DNA of 64,000 nucleotides from Haladaptatus halobius (lineage in GTDB: Archaea > Halobacteriota > Halobacteria > Halobacteriales > Haladaptataceae). The position numbers and the translations under genes were made by a program. The notes under the pieces were generated by a model. It saw only the letters and a program-made list of their open reading frames with translations. It ran no database searches and was not told where the DNA came from. The stretch covers positions 1,612,001 through 1,676,000 of the forward strand of contig NZ_CP085335.1 in assembly GCF_020618475.1 (NCBI RefSeq), given 5' to 3'. Numbering within the stretch: the stretch's first letter is position 1; each line of letters opens with the position of its first letter. This document shows positions 49,351 to 58,389 of this stretch, piece by piece.

Positions 49351-49601
49351 TCGTCGTCGATGACTTGCTCGTGCGACCGTTCGTCTCGCTCCTCGACGTT
49401 CTCCACTCGATGGCGCTGGACGAGATGTACGACGTGGAGGGGATTCAGGACGAACTCAAGGAGACGCACCTGTTGTACGAGATCGGCGAGCTGTCGGACG
49501 AGGAGTACCGAGCGCGGAAAGAAGAGCTCGAAGAACAACTGGAGGTCGCGGAGGAGGTTCACGACCGACTGCGGAACGGAAAAGTCGAGGTGAAAGGATA
49601 A
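49347..49601 (+). CDS. gvpG: gas vesicle protein GvpG
   Basis: Protein of 84 residues: VDDLLVRPFVSLLDVLHSMALDEMYDVEGIQDELKE and a coiled coil LYEIGELSDEEYRARKEELEEQLEVAEEVHDRL. This is the standard GvpG build. It starts inside the gvpF stop and overlaps gvpH by one base. Confidence 0.88.
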   Translation: MIVVDDLLVRPFVSLLDVLHSMALDEMYDVEGIQDELKETHLLYEIGELSDEEYRARKEELEEQLEVAEEVHDRLRNGKVEVKG

Positions 49602-50017
49602 TGGGACTGTTCGAACGGCTGGTAAGACTGGCGAACGCGCTCGCCGAAGAAGACGGAGCTAGGACGCGCTCCGGCGAAATCGGCGACGCCAAGGGGCGAA
49701 TCGACTACGCGGTCACGGTCGACTCCATCAGCACCGACTCCCCGCGAGACCGACGACGGTCGTCGGCGTCGCGCCAAGAGTACCTCACGGACGTTCGGGA
49801 GGAGGGCGACGAACTACTCGTCACTGTCGACGTGCCCGACGTGTCGGAGGACGATCTCTCGGTCAGGTTCGACGATCAGACGGGCACGGTCGAGATTCGG
49901 GACGCGGAGCGAACCGTCAAGCGTCTCGACCTCCGTCGAACCGACGTGCAGGTGACCGCGGCGTCGTACAACAACCGCGTGCTCGAACTGCGGTTCGGGG
50001 GGATGGAAGATGGATGA
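49601..50017 (+). CDS. gvpH: gas vesicle protein GvpH (Hsp20-like)
   Basis: Protein of 138 residues. The C-terminal half is a small heat-shock (alpha-crystallin) fold: EYLTDVREEGDELLVTVDVPDVSEDDLSVRFD, then NRVLELRFGG. The N-terminus LFERLVRLANALAEEDGA matches GvpH. In Halobacterium it is not essential. The stop overlaps the next gene by 8 bases. Confidence 0.85.
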   Translation: MGLFERLVRLANALAEEDGARTRSGEIGDAKGRIDYAVTVDSISTDSPRDRRRSSASRQEYLTDVREEGDELLVTVDVPDVSEDDLSVRFDDQTGTVEIRDAERTVKRLDLRRTDVQVTAASYNNRVLELRFGGMEDG

Positions 50018-50795
50018 CGAAGAGATGGAAGTGTTCGAAAAGGAGGTACGGTCGGGCGTCGAGCAGCTTAAATCGGCGTTCGAATCGTCGGAGTCGTTCG
50101 AGGAGGTCGCGGACGAGGCGGAGAAGCTCTGGACGGTGTTGGACGAAGGGGAGGACGTGCTCGACGAGATCGACCTGACCGACGTTCCGGACATCGTCGA
50201 CTCGTCGGACGCTTCCGAGGCCATCGACGTCGAAGATATTCCGAAGGCGATCTCCGAGGGCGACCCGGAGGAGGCCATCGACACGTGGGGCCTCATCAAG
50301 GCGGTCGAACTCCGGAAGCTGTGGGATTCGGCGGACATGCGCGAACTTTGGCGGGAGGCGCGCGAGTTGGAGGACGCGGTCGACGACCTCGGCGACGATT
50401 CGGAAGATGGCGGTAGCGACGGGATGGTGTCTGGGATGAGCGCCGACGTAGGGGGTGCCGAAGTGGACGACGCCGACGTGGAAAGCGAGATGCGGTCGGA
50501 GCTGTACCAAGCGAAGATTCAATCCGAACTGCAAGACAGCATCGAGACGTTCCGCGAGAAGCTGATCGAAACTCGAAACGAACTCGCCGCCATCAAAGCG
50601 GAGAACGAGTCGATCGGCGGCCCCGGCCAGCCGAACTCGCGCAACCCGACGGCCTATTCCACCATGGCGCAATCGCGTACGGACATGGGGAGCGCGGGGG
50701 GCTTCTCGACGGTTCCGCGGGAGACGAAATACTCGTCGGCACCGAACACGAAGCGAATCTACGGCGATAGGTTCGAGGAGGAAAACGATGAGTGA
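50010..50795 (+). CDS. gvp-operon protein in the gvpI position, unassigned
   Basis: Protein of 261 residues, between gvpH and gvpJ where gvpI lies in Halobacterium. It is acidic and helical: KEVRSGVEQLKSAFESSESFEEVADEAEKLWTVLD, then AIDTWGLIKAVELRKLWDSADMRELWREARELEDAV. After a loop comes LYQAKIQSELQDSIETFREKLIETRNELAAIKAE, and the tail ends FSTVPRETKYSSAPNTKRIYGDRFEE. GvpI as I know it is shorter and basic, so identity is doubtful. Overlaps on both sides (8 bases each) show co-translation with the Gvp proteins. Confidence 0.6.
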   Translation: MDDEEMEVFEKEVRSGVEQLKSAFESSESFEEVADEAEKLWTVLDEGEDVLDEIDLTDVPDIVDSSDASEAIDVEDIPKAISEGDPEEAIDTWGLIKAVELRKLWDSADMRELWREARELEDAVDDLGDDSEDGGSDGMVSGMSADVGGAEVDDADVESEMRSELYQAKIQSELQDSIETFREKLIETRNELAAIKAENESIGGPGQPNSRNPTAYSTMAQSRTDMGSAGGFSTVPRETKYSSAPNTKRIYGDRFEEENDE

Positions 50796-51249
50796 CGCGA
50801 AACCGACGCGCAGTCAGTCCGACCTCGCGGAGATGCTCGAACTCCTGCTCGACAAGGGCGTCGTCATCAACGCCGACATCGTGGTGACGGTCGGCGAAAC
50901 GGAACTGCTCGGCGTCCAACTTCGGGCCGCCATCGCCTCGTTCGAGACGGCGGCGCAGTACGGACTGGAATTTCCGGAGGGTACCGATATGAAGCGCGTC
51001 GAGGAGGCGGCGGGCGTCGAAGAACTTCCGGAATCCGAGGCGGTGACGGTCGAGGCGTCGGACGAGGAGACGGAGGAGCTCGAGCACGATGTGGACGATC
51101 TCCGCGAATTAGACGCCTTGCTCACCGAGGCGCTCGACGAGGAAGGGGAGGACGAGGACGCCCAAGCGGAGGAGACGGAAGCGGAAGAGGAGGACGAGGA
51201 GAAAGAAGAGAAAGCGCAGGAGGTGACGGCGGAGAATGAGCGCGATTAA
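50788..51249 (+). CDS. gvpJ: gas vesicle protein GvpJ
   Basis: Protein of 153 residues. The first 75 residues are GvpA/J homologous: LAEMLELLLDKGVVINADIVVTVGETELLGVQLRAAIASFETAAQYG. A long acidic C-terminal extension follows. GvpJ is a minor shell or tip protein essential in haloarchaea. It overlaps gvpK by 14 bases. Confidence 0.87.
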   Translation: MSDAKPTRSQSDLAEMLELLLDKGVVINADIVVTVGETELLGVQLRAAIASFETAAQYGLEFPEGTDMKRVEEAAGVEELPESEAVTVEASDEETEELEHDVDDLRELDALLTEALDEEGEDEDAQAEETEAEEEDEEKEEKAQEVTAENERD

Positions 51250-51553
51250 GATCGACGGCGACGACGCGGGGCGCGGACTCGTCGCGCTCGTCGTCACCCT
51301 CATCGAACTGCTGGTCGATGCCCTGGAGCGCGAGGCGGTTCGTCGGATGGAACACGACGACCTCGACCCAGAGGAGATAGAACGACTCGGCTCGCAGTTG
51401 GCGGCGCTGGAAGCGGAGATAGACCGACTGAAGGAGTCGGAGGATATCGAGCGGGAGGTGGACGACCTCCGCGACGACTTGGACTCCCTGCTCAGCGAGG
51501 CGCTGGTGGACGTGGCGGAGCGCGAACCCGAACTAGAGGGATTCGATGGCTGA
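51236..51553 (+). CDS. gvpK: gas vesicle protein GvpK
   Basis: Protein of 105 residues: GRGLVALVVTLIELLVDALEREAVRRMEHDDLDPEEIERLGSQL is the GvpK signature, followed by an acidic coiled coil. Essential for vesicle formation in Halobacterium. It overlaps gvpJ by 14 bases and gvpL by 8. Confidence 0.88.
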   Translation: MSAIKIDGDDAGRGLVALVVTLIELLVDALEREAVRRMEHDDLDPEEIERLGSQLAALEAEIDRLKESEDIEREVDDLRDDLDSLLSEALVDVAEREPELEGFDG

Positions 51554-52370
51554 ACCGGGCGAAGCCGAGACAGGGGCGAACGCGGGAATCGACGCCGAGT
51601 TCGAGGACGGTCGCTACCTCTACTGCGTGGTCGATTCGACGGCGGAGACCGAATTTTCGGAGACGGGCATCGACGACGAACCCGTCTCGGTCGTCACCGA
51701 CGACGGCGTCGGCGCGGTCGTCCAGCCCTGCGACTCGCCCTACGACACGGACGACCTCGAAACGGTGCGCGAGTGGCTCCTCACCCATCAGGAGGTCGTC
51801 GACGCCGCCGGTGAGGCATTCGGCACGCCGCTCCCGTTTCGCTTCGACACCATCCTCAAAGGCGACGACGACCGCGTCCGGGAGTGGCTCGCCGACCAAC
51901 GCGCCGACCTCGAAGCGCACCTCAACGAGTTCGCGGGCCACTGGGAGTACCGCGTCGGCGTAACGTGGGACGAGGACCGCGTCCGCGACGAACTCGAATC
52001 GGAAGACGAGGAGTTGGTCGACCTACGCGAGCGAATCGACGACGCGAGCGAGGGTACCGCCTTCATGCTCGAAAAGCAGTACGACAACCGGCTCCGCGAC
52101 CTGCGACGGACGCGCAAGGAAGAGCTGACTGCGCGGCTCCACGACGGCCTCGAACCCCTCGTTCGGGAGCTAGAGGAGGTGGACTCGCGGAAGAGCCTCC
52201 TCGGATCGGACACCTCCGAGGACGTGGTACAGGTCGCGTTCCTCGCGCACGAGGAACGCGAAACAGACATCGGAAGCGTACTCGACGATATCGCGGGGGA
52301 ACCGGGCGTCGAACTGCGCTTTACGGGGCCATGGCCCCCATACTCGTTCGCCCCCGAACTTGACGCATGA
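51546..52370 (+). CDS. gvpL: gas vesicle protein GvpL
   Basis: Protein of 274 residues of the GvpF/L family: DGRYLYCVVDSTAETEF at the start, PLPFRFDTILKGDDDRVREWLADQ, VGVTWDEDRV, and the end LRFTGPWPPYSFAPELD, the family signature. It is longer than GvpF because of a coiled-coil insert (KQYDNRLRDLRRTRKEEL). It overlaps gvpK by 8 bases and gvpM by 4. Confidence 0.88.
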   Translation: MAEPGEAETGANAGIDAEFEDGRYLYCVVDSTAETEFSETGIDDEPVSVVTDDGVGAVVQPCDSPYDTDDLETVREWLLTHQEVVDAAGEAFGTPLPFRFDTILKGDDDRVREWLADQRADLEAHLNEFAGHWEYRVGVTWDEDRVRDELESEDEELVDLRERIDDASEGTAFMLEKQYDNRLRDLRRTRKEELTARLHDGLEPLVRELEEVDSRKSLLGSDTSEDVVQVAFLAHEERETDIGSVLDDIAGEPGVELRFTGPWPPYSFAPELDA

Positions 52371-52615
52371 AACCGACGAAAGACGACCACGCCGTGGTAG
52401 ATCTGCTTGACGTACTCCTCCGCGACGGAGCCGTGATACAGGCGGACGTGGTCATCACGGTCGCGGACGTACCGCTGGTCGGACTCAGCCTCCGCGCCGC
52501 CATCGCCGGGATGACCACGATGACCGACTACGGCTACTTCGAGGAGTGGGACGCGGTACAGCGCCGACTCGCCCGCGCGCCGGACGACCATCCACTGCTT
52601 CCCGGCGAGGATTGA
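52367..52615 (+). CDS. gvpM: gas vesicle protein GvpM
   Basis: Protein of 82 residues, GvpA/J-like: VVDLLDVLLRDGAVIQADVVITVADVPLVGLSLRAAIAGMTTMTDYG. The C-terminal extension is short and charged. GvpM is essential in Halobacterium. It is the last gene of the operon. Confidence 0.87.
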   Translation: MKPTKDDHAVVDLLDVLLRDGAVIQADVVITVADVPLVGLSLRAAIAGMTTMTDYGYFEEWDAVQRRLARAPDDHPLLPGED

Positions 52616-52928
52616 TTCGTTCGCGTACCGCACGACCTCGCGCGACGACCGTTCGAGCCGGAACGGAGAGTGGACTGCGAGGAGAGTGATTACGAGTCTG
52701 TTAGCGTCCGTCACATCGTAGAGGTCTCGTTGAAATTATCATCAAGCGATGAGTTTCGGCGAGCGTGCTGAACAGAGAGCGCGTATCTATCACCGTGGCT
52801 GTTCGATACCGAACCCGATTACTCAGCACGGGCGGGTAATCGTTCACGATCTTTTTCACGATTCCAACTGACCGTAATCTATCATCGAGGAGAATAATTT
52901 TTCTGTCCGCTTTCCATTTCAGGTCCGT
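52616..52928. other. intergenic region, nothing recognised
   Basis: About 313 bases after gvpM with declining GC. A short T/A-rich stretch (AATAATTTTTCTG, near 52890) may be a promoter for the following small gene. No frame is convincing. Confidence 0.3.
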
Positions 52929-53138
52929 ATGGACGAGTCTAACCTCCAGAACCAACTCTACCGAATCAGGCAGCGACAGCATCTCATTCTAATCCTGCTT
53001 GGTATTCCGTACCTTTTCGGCATCGCCGAATTGATTGGAGTCTGAATCGCTAGTATTCTCTACACTGTGTTCGGTCTCGTCGTATTCGCAACGGTTGTCT
53101 TCTACCGCAGACGCAGCCGGAACGCGGCGGGCCGGTAG
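52929..53138 (+). pseudogene. small membrane protein with in-frame TGA
   Basis: ATG 52929 gives MDESNLQNQLYRIRQRQHLI, then LILLGIPYLFGIAELIGV and TGA at 53043-53045. The frame goes on as IASILYTVFGLVVFATVVFY, then RRRSRNAAGR, to TAG 53136-53138. Two membrane helices fall one on each side of the stop. A Trp (TGG) there would give a seamless 69-residue protein, so a TGG to TGA change is likely. Either a pseudogene or a sequence error; stop readthrough is a remote third option. Confidence 0.6.
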
Positions 53139-53220
53139 ACGCAGAGCAAGACGACGTGCTGTCGGAGAGCACGTCGCTTCCGTGAGAACCGTGTCGAGAA
53201 CTGCGATACGGCCCGATGAG

Positions 53221-53345
53221 CCGGTGCGACAGCACGTTCCACTTCCGGAATGAAATCGCCACCGGAGCGGCAAACGGATTCTGCTCGACGACCCGGCCGA
53301 CAACCACATCGAACTGTTCGAACTCGCACGGGAACGATGTCGGTG
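53221..53345 (+). pseudogene. glyoxalase-like (VOC) C-terminal remnant
   Basis: RILLDDPADNHIELFELAR (about 53275-53331) is the last strand of a VOC protein, with the metal-binding Glu in HIELFE. A stop (53251-53253) and no start lie upstream, so only a fragment remains. It is in phase with the PRC-like gene that follows. Confidence 0.4.
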
Positions 53346-53445
53346 TTGCGGTACCGACGCTGCGATGTCGAGCGAAGGCCCTGATAAGCAACTTGAACAG
53401 GCAACCACGGCGACTACCCTCCGAGAGGTCAAAAACGAAACTGCG

Positions 53446-53685
53446 ATGTCAGTAACTGAGATAACCGACGACGACGAGGGGAAGAAGGTCGTAGACGAGA
53501 ACAGTGACCAAGTCGGTATCGTCTCCGACGTCGAACACGGGACGGCGTACATCGATCCCGATCCGGGACTCACCGAGAAGGTGAAATCGAAACTCGGCTG
53601 GGGCGACAGGGATGAGGACACGTACCCGCTTCAGGAGGAGACGGTCGCGTCCGTCACGGACGACGAAATACGTCTCCAGTACTGA
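53446..53685 (+). CDS. small PRC-barrel-like protein (paralogue of 7477-7710)
   Basis: Protein of 79 residues from ATG 53446; an in-frame ATG at 53365 would add 27 residues that share nothing with the paralogue. TEITDDDEGKKVVDENSDQVGIVSDVEHGTAYIDPDPGLTEKVKSKLGWGDRD and the end VASVTDDEIRLQ align with the gene at 7477. Likely a PRC-barrel fold, function unknown. Confidence 0.68.
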   Translation: MSVTEITDDDEGKKVVDENSDQVGIVSDVEHGTAYIDPDPGLTEKVKSKLGWGDRDEDTYPLQEETVASVTDDEIRLQY

Positions 53686-53709
53686 TTCGGCGTCAGTAAC
53701 TTTTCGTCG

Positions 53710-54807
53710 CTACCGCTCCTCCGGTGGGTCGGAGCCGAGCGAGAGCGACGTGTTCGCCGTTACCTGTTTTCCGCTGAGTAAGTCGCCGAGCGCCATCCCG
53801 GCGAACTGCACGACGAACACGAGCACCAGCGGGCCGAGGAAGATACCGTACCAACCGAACAGCAGGCCTCCGAGCACGTACGAGAACATCACCAGCCCGG
53901 TGTGCGTCGTCCGCCCCGACACGTAGGGTCGCACGATCATCTGCGGGAGCAGGTCGAGAAAGACGAGCGAAACGAGGAAGAACGCCGCCGGGAACCACGC
54001 GAGCCGAGGGTTCGTTCGGAACGCTTGCACGCCGAGATACGCCGTAATAGGAACGTAGACGAGCTTTCCGACGACGATGGGGACGAACGTCGCCAACCCG
54101 GTCAGGAGGGCGAGGATGGTCGGTATCGGAAACGACACGCCCGACGGCGCGAACGCCGCGAAGGCGTTGTAGACGACGGTCGCCGCCACGCCGACGAGGA
54201 GGACGGTGAGCACGTTGCCGAAATAGACGGTGGCGAGGTCGCTGTCGACCGCGGAGAGATACGCGACGAGCGGGCTTTCGTCGCCCACTTCGTCGCGGAA
54301 CCAGTCCGCGAGTCGGTCGCTGTCGCGGAGCGCGAAGAAGGCGAACGAGATGGCGATGAAGAGGTGGAGGATGCCGGTGGCGACCGCACCGAGCGACTTC
54401 GCGGCGGTCGTGAGTTCGTTCCGAAACCGACCAATATCGGCGTTGAGAAGTCGTTGTGGCTGTGAGAGCACCGACGGCACCTCGCCCGATCCGGGTACGA
54501 GACGAGCGTAGTAGGTCTCGATACCCGTCCCGGTGAACGCGCTCAGCTCTCGAATCCCGACGACGACGCTGTAGCTGATGAGTAGCAACGCGGGCAGAGC
54601 GATAAGCAGTAGCGTTCCCATCGCCGCGAGATTATCCGATTCGACTCGCGTCGTCACGCGTCGATAGAGCGGCCGCGTTCCGTAGTAGAGGAACAGGCCG
54701 AGGACGAGCGTGCCGACGAACGAGTACGCGACGAACAGCAACGCCACGAACAGTGCGGTGGCGAGCACCCACCAACCGACCTGCGACCGGTCTTCGGGAA
54801 GTTTCAT
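53710..54807 (-). CDS. AI-2E family transporter
   Basis: Protein of 365 residues with seven or eight membrane segments. It opens WWVLATALFVALLFVAYSFVGTLVLGLFLYYGTRPLYRR. A central soluble loop (about 105-165) precedes ISFAFFALRDSDRLADW, and the C-terminal ATFVPIVVGKLVYVPITAYLG and SGRTTHTGLVMFSYVLGGLLFGWYGIFLGPLVLV match the PerM/AI-2E family. Some members export autoinducer-2, others move Na+/H+; the function here is open. Start ATG 54807. It diverges from the next gene. Confidence 0.82.
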   Translation of the reverse strand: MKLPEDRSQVGWWVLATALFVALLFVAYSFVGTLVLGLFLYYGTRPLYRRVTTRVESDNLAAMGTLLLIALPALLLISYSVVVGIRELSAFTGTGIETYYARLVPGSGEVPSVLSQPQRLLNADIGRFRNELTTAAKSLGAVATGILHLFIAISFAFFALRDSDRLADWFRDEVGDESPLVAYLSAVDSDLATVYFGNVLTVLLVGVAATVVYNAFAAFAPSGVSFPIPTILALLTGLATFVPIVVGKLVYVPITAYLGVQAFRTNPRLAWFPAAFFLVSLVFLDLLPQMIVRPYVSGRTTHTGLVMFSYVLGGLLFGWYGIFLGPLVLVFVVQFAGMALGDLLSGKQVTANTSLSLGSDPPEER

Positions 54808-54892
54808 CGTACCGGCTACGACGCCCCGACGACAAAAATTTCTTCTCGCCCGGCCGTTCGCTTTTTCCGAAATGGCACGGTAGTTGCACGAG

Positions 54893-55855
54893 ATGAATGA
54901 CGAACCCTCGTTGGACGACGACGGACTGTCCGTCTCGAAGTGGCTCCTCCTCTCGGGCAATCGGTTCGTCGTCACCGCCGGAATCGTCGTCGCGTTCGTG
55001 GCAATACTTGCTGTGCTAACCGCTCTCGACATCATCTCCGTCGGCCTTTCGAGTTCCACCCGAACCCTGCTCGCCAGCGGTGTCACGTCGGGTCTGCTCA
55101 CGCTCATCACGGTGACGCTCTCCATCAACCAACTCATCCTCTCGCGCGTGTTCGGGTCGCCGAACGAACTCTCCGATAAGCTCGAGGGAACCGTCAACTT
55201 TCGCCGAACCGTCGAGCGAATCGCGGGGCGTTCGACGAGCCCGACCGACCCGCGTGAGTTTCTGGCGCTCATCACCGAGACGATCCACGACCGGGTCACC
55301 GACCTCGACCTGTCGTCGGTCGACGAGGAGGCGGGCGACTACCAGTCGGCGCTCGCGTCGTACTCCGGCTCGCTGACCGATTCGGTTCGCGACCAAGACG
55401 ACACCGTCGGCGTCCTCGCGAAGATAATGGGAGCCGAGTACGCCGAGTATATGGAGGCGACGCGCTACGTGAAAAACGAGTTCCAGGACGAGCTCTCGGA
55501 GCGAGCCCTGTCGGAGATAGAAGACGTGCTCGAACTGCTCGAAGCCATCGCCATCGCCCGCCAGTTCTTCAAGACGCTCGCCATACAGCAAGACCTCGCG
55601 CGCCTCTCGAGGTTCATCGCGTACTCCGGACTGTCGGCGTTCGTGACGACCATCGTCCTCACCCTCCTCTACAAGTCGAGTTCGGGCGCGTACGTCCCGC
55701 CGGAGACGCTCACCGCGGTCGTCCTGCTTGGATTCGGCGTCATCATCAGCCCGCTCGCGGTGCTCATCGCGTACATCCTTCGAGTGGCGACCATCGCGTT
55801 CTACACGGTTTCGGTCGGTCCGTTCGTGCCGCCGAAAGAAAAGTCGGCGGAGTGA
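54893..55855 (+). CDS. multi-pass membrane protein, uncharacterised
   Basis: Protein of 320 residues. Two membrane segments near the N-terminus (about 25-47 and 57-82), a long soluble helical middle (about 90-235) and two near the C-terminus (about 240-262 and 272-300). The N-terminal pair VVTAGIVVAFVAILAVLTALD and SGLLTLITVTLSINQLILSRVFG and the soluble helices are conserved in haloarchaea without known function. I start at ATG 54893; TTG at 54884 is less likely. Confidence 0.6.
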   Translation: MNDEPSLDDDGLSVSKWLLLSGNRFVVTAGIVVAFVAILAVLTALDIISVGLSSSTRTLLASGVTSGLLTLITVTLSINQLILSRVFGSPNELSDKLEGTVNFRRTVERIAGRSTSPTDPREFLALITETIHDRVTDLDLSSVDEEAGDYQSALASYSGSLTDSVRDQDDTVGVLAKIMGAEYAEYMEATRYVKNEFQDELSERALSEIEDVLELLEAIAIARQFFKTLAIQQDLARLSRFIAYSGLSAFVTTIVLTLLYKSSSGAYVPPETLTAVVLLGFGVIISPLAVLIAYILRVATIAFYTVSVGPFVPPKEKSAE

Positions 55856-55874
55856 AAAATCGGGTAGTGACGAA

Positions 55875-56600
55875 CTAGCGCGTCTGCAGATCGTCTTCGT
55901 CCTTGATGATCTGCGTCTCGGCTTCGCCGCTGGTTATCTCGTTCACGAGGTCGTAAAACTCGTTTTGCATCCCCGCCGGGAACGTCACGACGCCGATCCA
56001 CGAGCCGTCGTTCTGCCATTCTTCACGCTCCAGTTCGCCGAATTGGCGGATTCTCGCCTGCGCGCTTCCCGCGTAGTTCGCCGGCACCTGCACCGCGACG
56101 GTTACCTCGTCGAATCGGATGGGGATGACCGGTCGAAGAGCGTCGAGCGCGTCGTCCACTTGTTGGCCGACGGGTTCCATCGGGTCGACGGAGAACCCCG
56201 CCTCCTCCAGTGCGCTCTCGATGCGATCCGGCGGATGCGGCGCGTTATCCATCTGCGGGTTGACGGCGTTGCGCGTGATGCGGTCGACGAGCTGTTTATG
56301 CTTCTGTTCTTGCATCTCGCGGCGCTGTTCCGCCGTGATCTGGATCTCACCGCGCTCGATGACTTCCGGAATGATCTCGAGTGGGTCGGTCGTCTCGAAG
56401 ACCTTCTCCAGATCCTCCTCGGCGGGTCGGTCGCCCCGACTCGCGTTCTCGAACACGTCCTCGGCGGCGATGACGTCCTCGATGTCGCCCTTGAACTCGC
56501 CGCGTTTGATGGCGAGCGCCGCGTCCGGGTCTACGAGCACCTCGAATCGCGCCCCGTGCGATTCGAGACGCGCCGTCACCGCCTCTTCCAGTGATATCAT
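55875..56600 (-). CDS. ribosome assembly factor SBDS
   Basis: Protein of 241 residues that helps release eIF6 from the large subunit. Domain I: VTARLESHGARFEVLVDPDAALAIKRGEFKGDIEDVIAAEDVF with DRPAEEDL. Domain II: ITAEQRREMQEQKHKQLVDRITRNAVNPQ and HPPDRIESALEEAGFSVDP. Domain III: PIRFDEVTVAVQVPANYAGSAQARIRQFG. It follows psmA by 54 bases, as in other archaea. Confidence 0.93.
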   Translation of the reverse strand: MISLEEAVTARLESHGARFEVLVDPDAALAIKRGEFKGDIEDVIAAEDVFENASRGDRPAEEDLEKVFETTDPLEIIPEVIERGEIQITAEQRREMQEQKHKQLVDRITRNAVNPQMDNAPHPPDRIESALEEAGFSVDPMEPVGQQVDDALDALRPVIPIRFDEVTVAVQVPANYAGSAQARIRQFGELEREEWQNDGSWIGVVTFPAGMQNEFYDLVNEITSGEAETQIIKDEDDLQTR

Positions 56601-56654
56601 ACCCGGAGCTAAACGCGCCCACCTAAAAGATGTTTCCCGAAGAAAACGTCCCGA

Positions 56655-57413
<759 letters not shown>

Positions 57414-57417
57414 AGTA

Positions 57418-57897
57418 TCACTCGAAATCGAGTTCCGTCGCGCCTACGAACGCGCTATCGACCCGTACGTCGAATAAGTCGTTCCGTACGACGGCGGGTC
57501 GTTCTGCGTCCGCGAACACGACGCTTCTCTCCCCCGAAAGTTCCCTGCGGCGACCTAAATACTTTTCTTCACAACCCCGTACCGTCCCGCTTATACCGCG
57601 GACGAACACGCCGACGGAGTCGCCGTGCACCCCATCAATGCACGCGAGTGCCGCCCTCGCGTCGTCCGTGTGACCTCGCCGGGTGCGCACAATGGCCTCG
57701 CCCTCGCCGTCTCGGAACTCGAACCCGAGCACTTTGAGGTCGGCGTCCGCGCTCCCGGCGTCGCCGAGCAGGTTCTGCGCGGCGAACCAGACGCTCCGCT
57801 GGAACGACCGGCGGTCGATGTCGGCGTCGGGCCACGATTCGAGACCGATCGCGAGGTAGCGCCAGCGGGGTCTGAGATGTTTCGGTAGGTGTTTCAT
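57418..57897 (-). CDS. rnp2: RNase P protein component 2 (Pop5)
   Basis: Protein of 159 residues. MKHLPKHLRPRWRYLAIGLESWPDADIDRRSFQRSVWFAAQNLLGD and GFEFRDGEGEAIVRTRRGHTDDARAALACIDGV match archaeal Pop5. The C-terminal 40 residues extend beyond the core fold. It pairs with Rnp3 (Rpp30) to activate the RNase P RNA for tRNA 5' processing. Confidence 0.88.
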   Translation of the reverse strand: MKHLPKHLRPRWRYLAIGLESWPDADIDRRSFQRSVWFAAQNLLGDAGSADADLKVLGFEFRDGEGEAIVRTRRGHTDDARAALACIDGVHGDSVGVFVRGISGTVRGCEEKYLGRRRELSGERSVVFADAERPAVVRNDLFDVRVDSAFVGATELDFE

Positions 57898-58389
57898 TTC
57901 GGGGTCTCGGGTGTGGGTTCGGTTCGAGCGGTTTTGAATCGTGTGTTATCGGAATGGCTGTCGCGTTGAGTATCGAAGCCGAGGATTCCAGATTGCCCTG
58001 CTGGCGCACGTGCTGGAAACTTGACTCGTTTCGAGAAATTCGACTTTCTACCTGGCGCGCGCTGGCATGGCGGCCGGGACGCGGTCGTCCAAGACGCCAC
58101 CGCCAGACATCGAGCGAGGTCTTCGTGAGCGAAGCGAACGAACGGCTCGTCGGAGCTTGTCTCCGACGGTGGACGAGTATCGCAGGGAGCGACGCGACCG
58201 AGAAACGCAATCGGTTGGGGCGGCTCGTGGCTGTCGCGGTTGCGGTGGCGGTTTTGATAGTAGTCGCAACAGCTAGCGACACGAACAAGATCAGCAGTAA
58301 GGAGGCGGACACGTGTCGAAGCGATAAGCCTAGACTGCCAAGAACGAACGACAGGACGCGGTGAAAACCGACCGTTCGCCACCCACTCG
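57898..58389. repeat. intergenic region holding a partial copy 4 of the repeat
   Basis: At about 58052-58088 block A recurs (TTTCTACCTGGCGCGCGCTG, GCATGGCGG). About 58207-58258 resembles the middle segment of copy 2 (AATCGGTTGGGG, GTGGCTG, GCGGTGGCG). Block B is missing. A hairpin CGTCGGAG-CTTGT-CTCCGACG lies at about 58157-58177. The region separates rnp2 from the upstream methyltransferase and holds no convincing gene. Confidence 0.5.
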
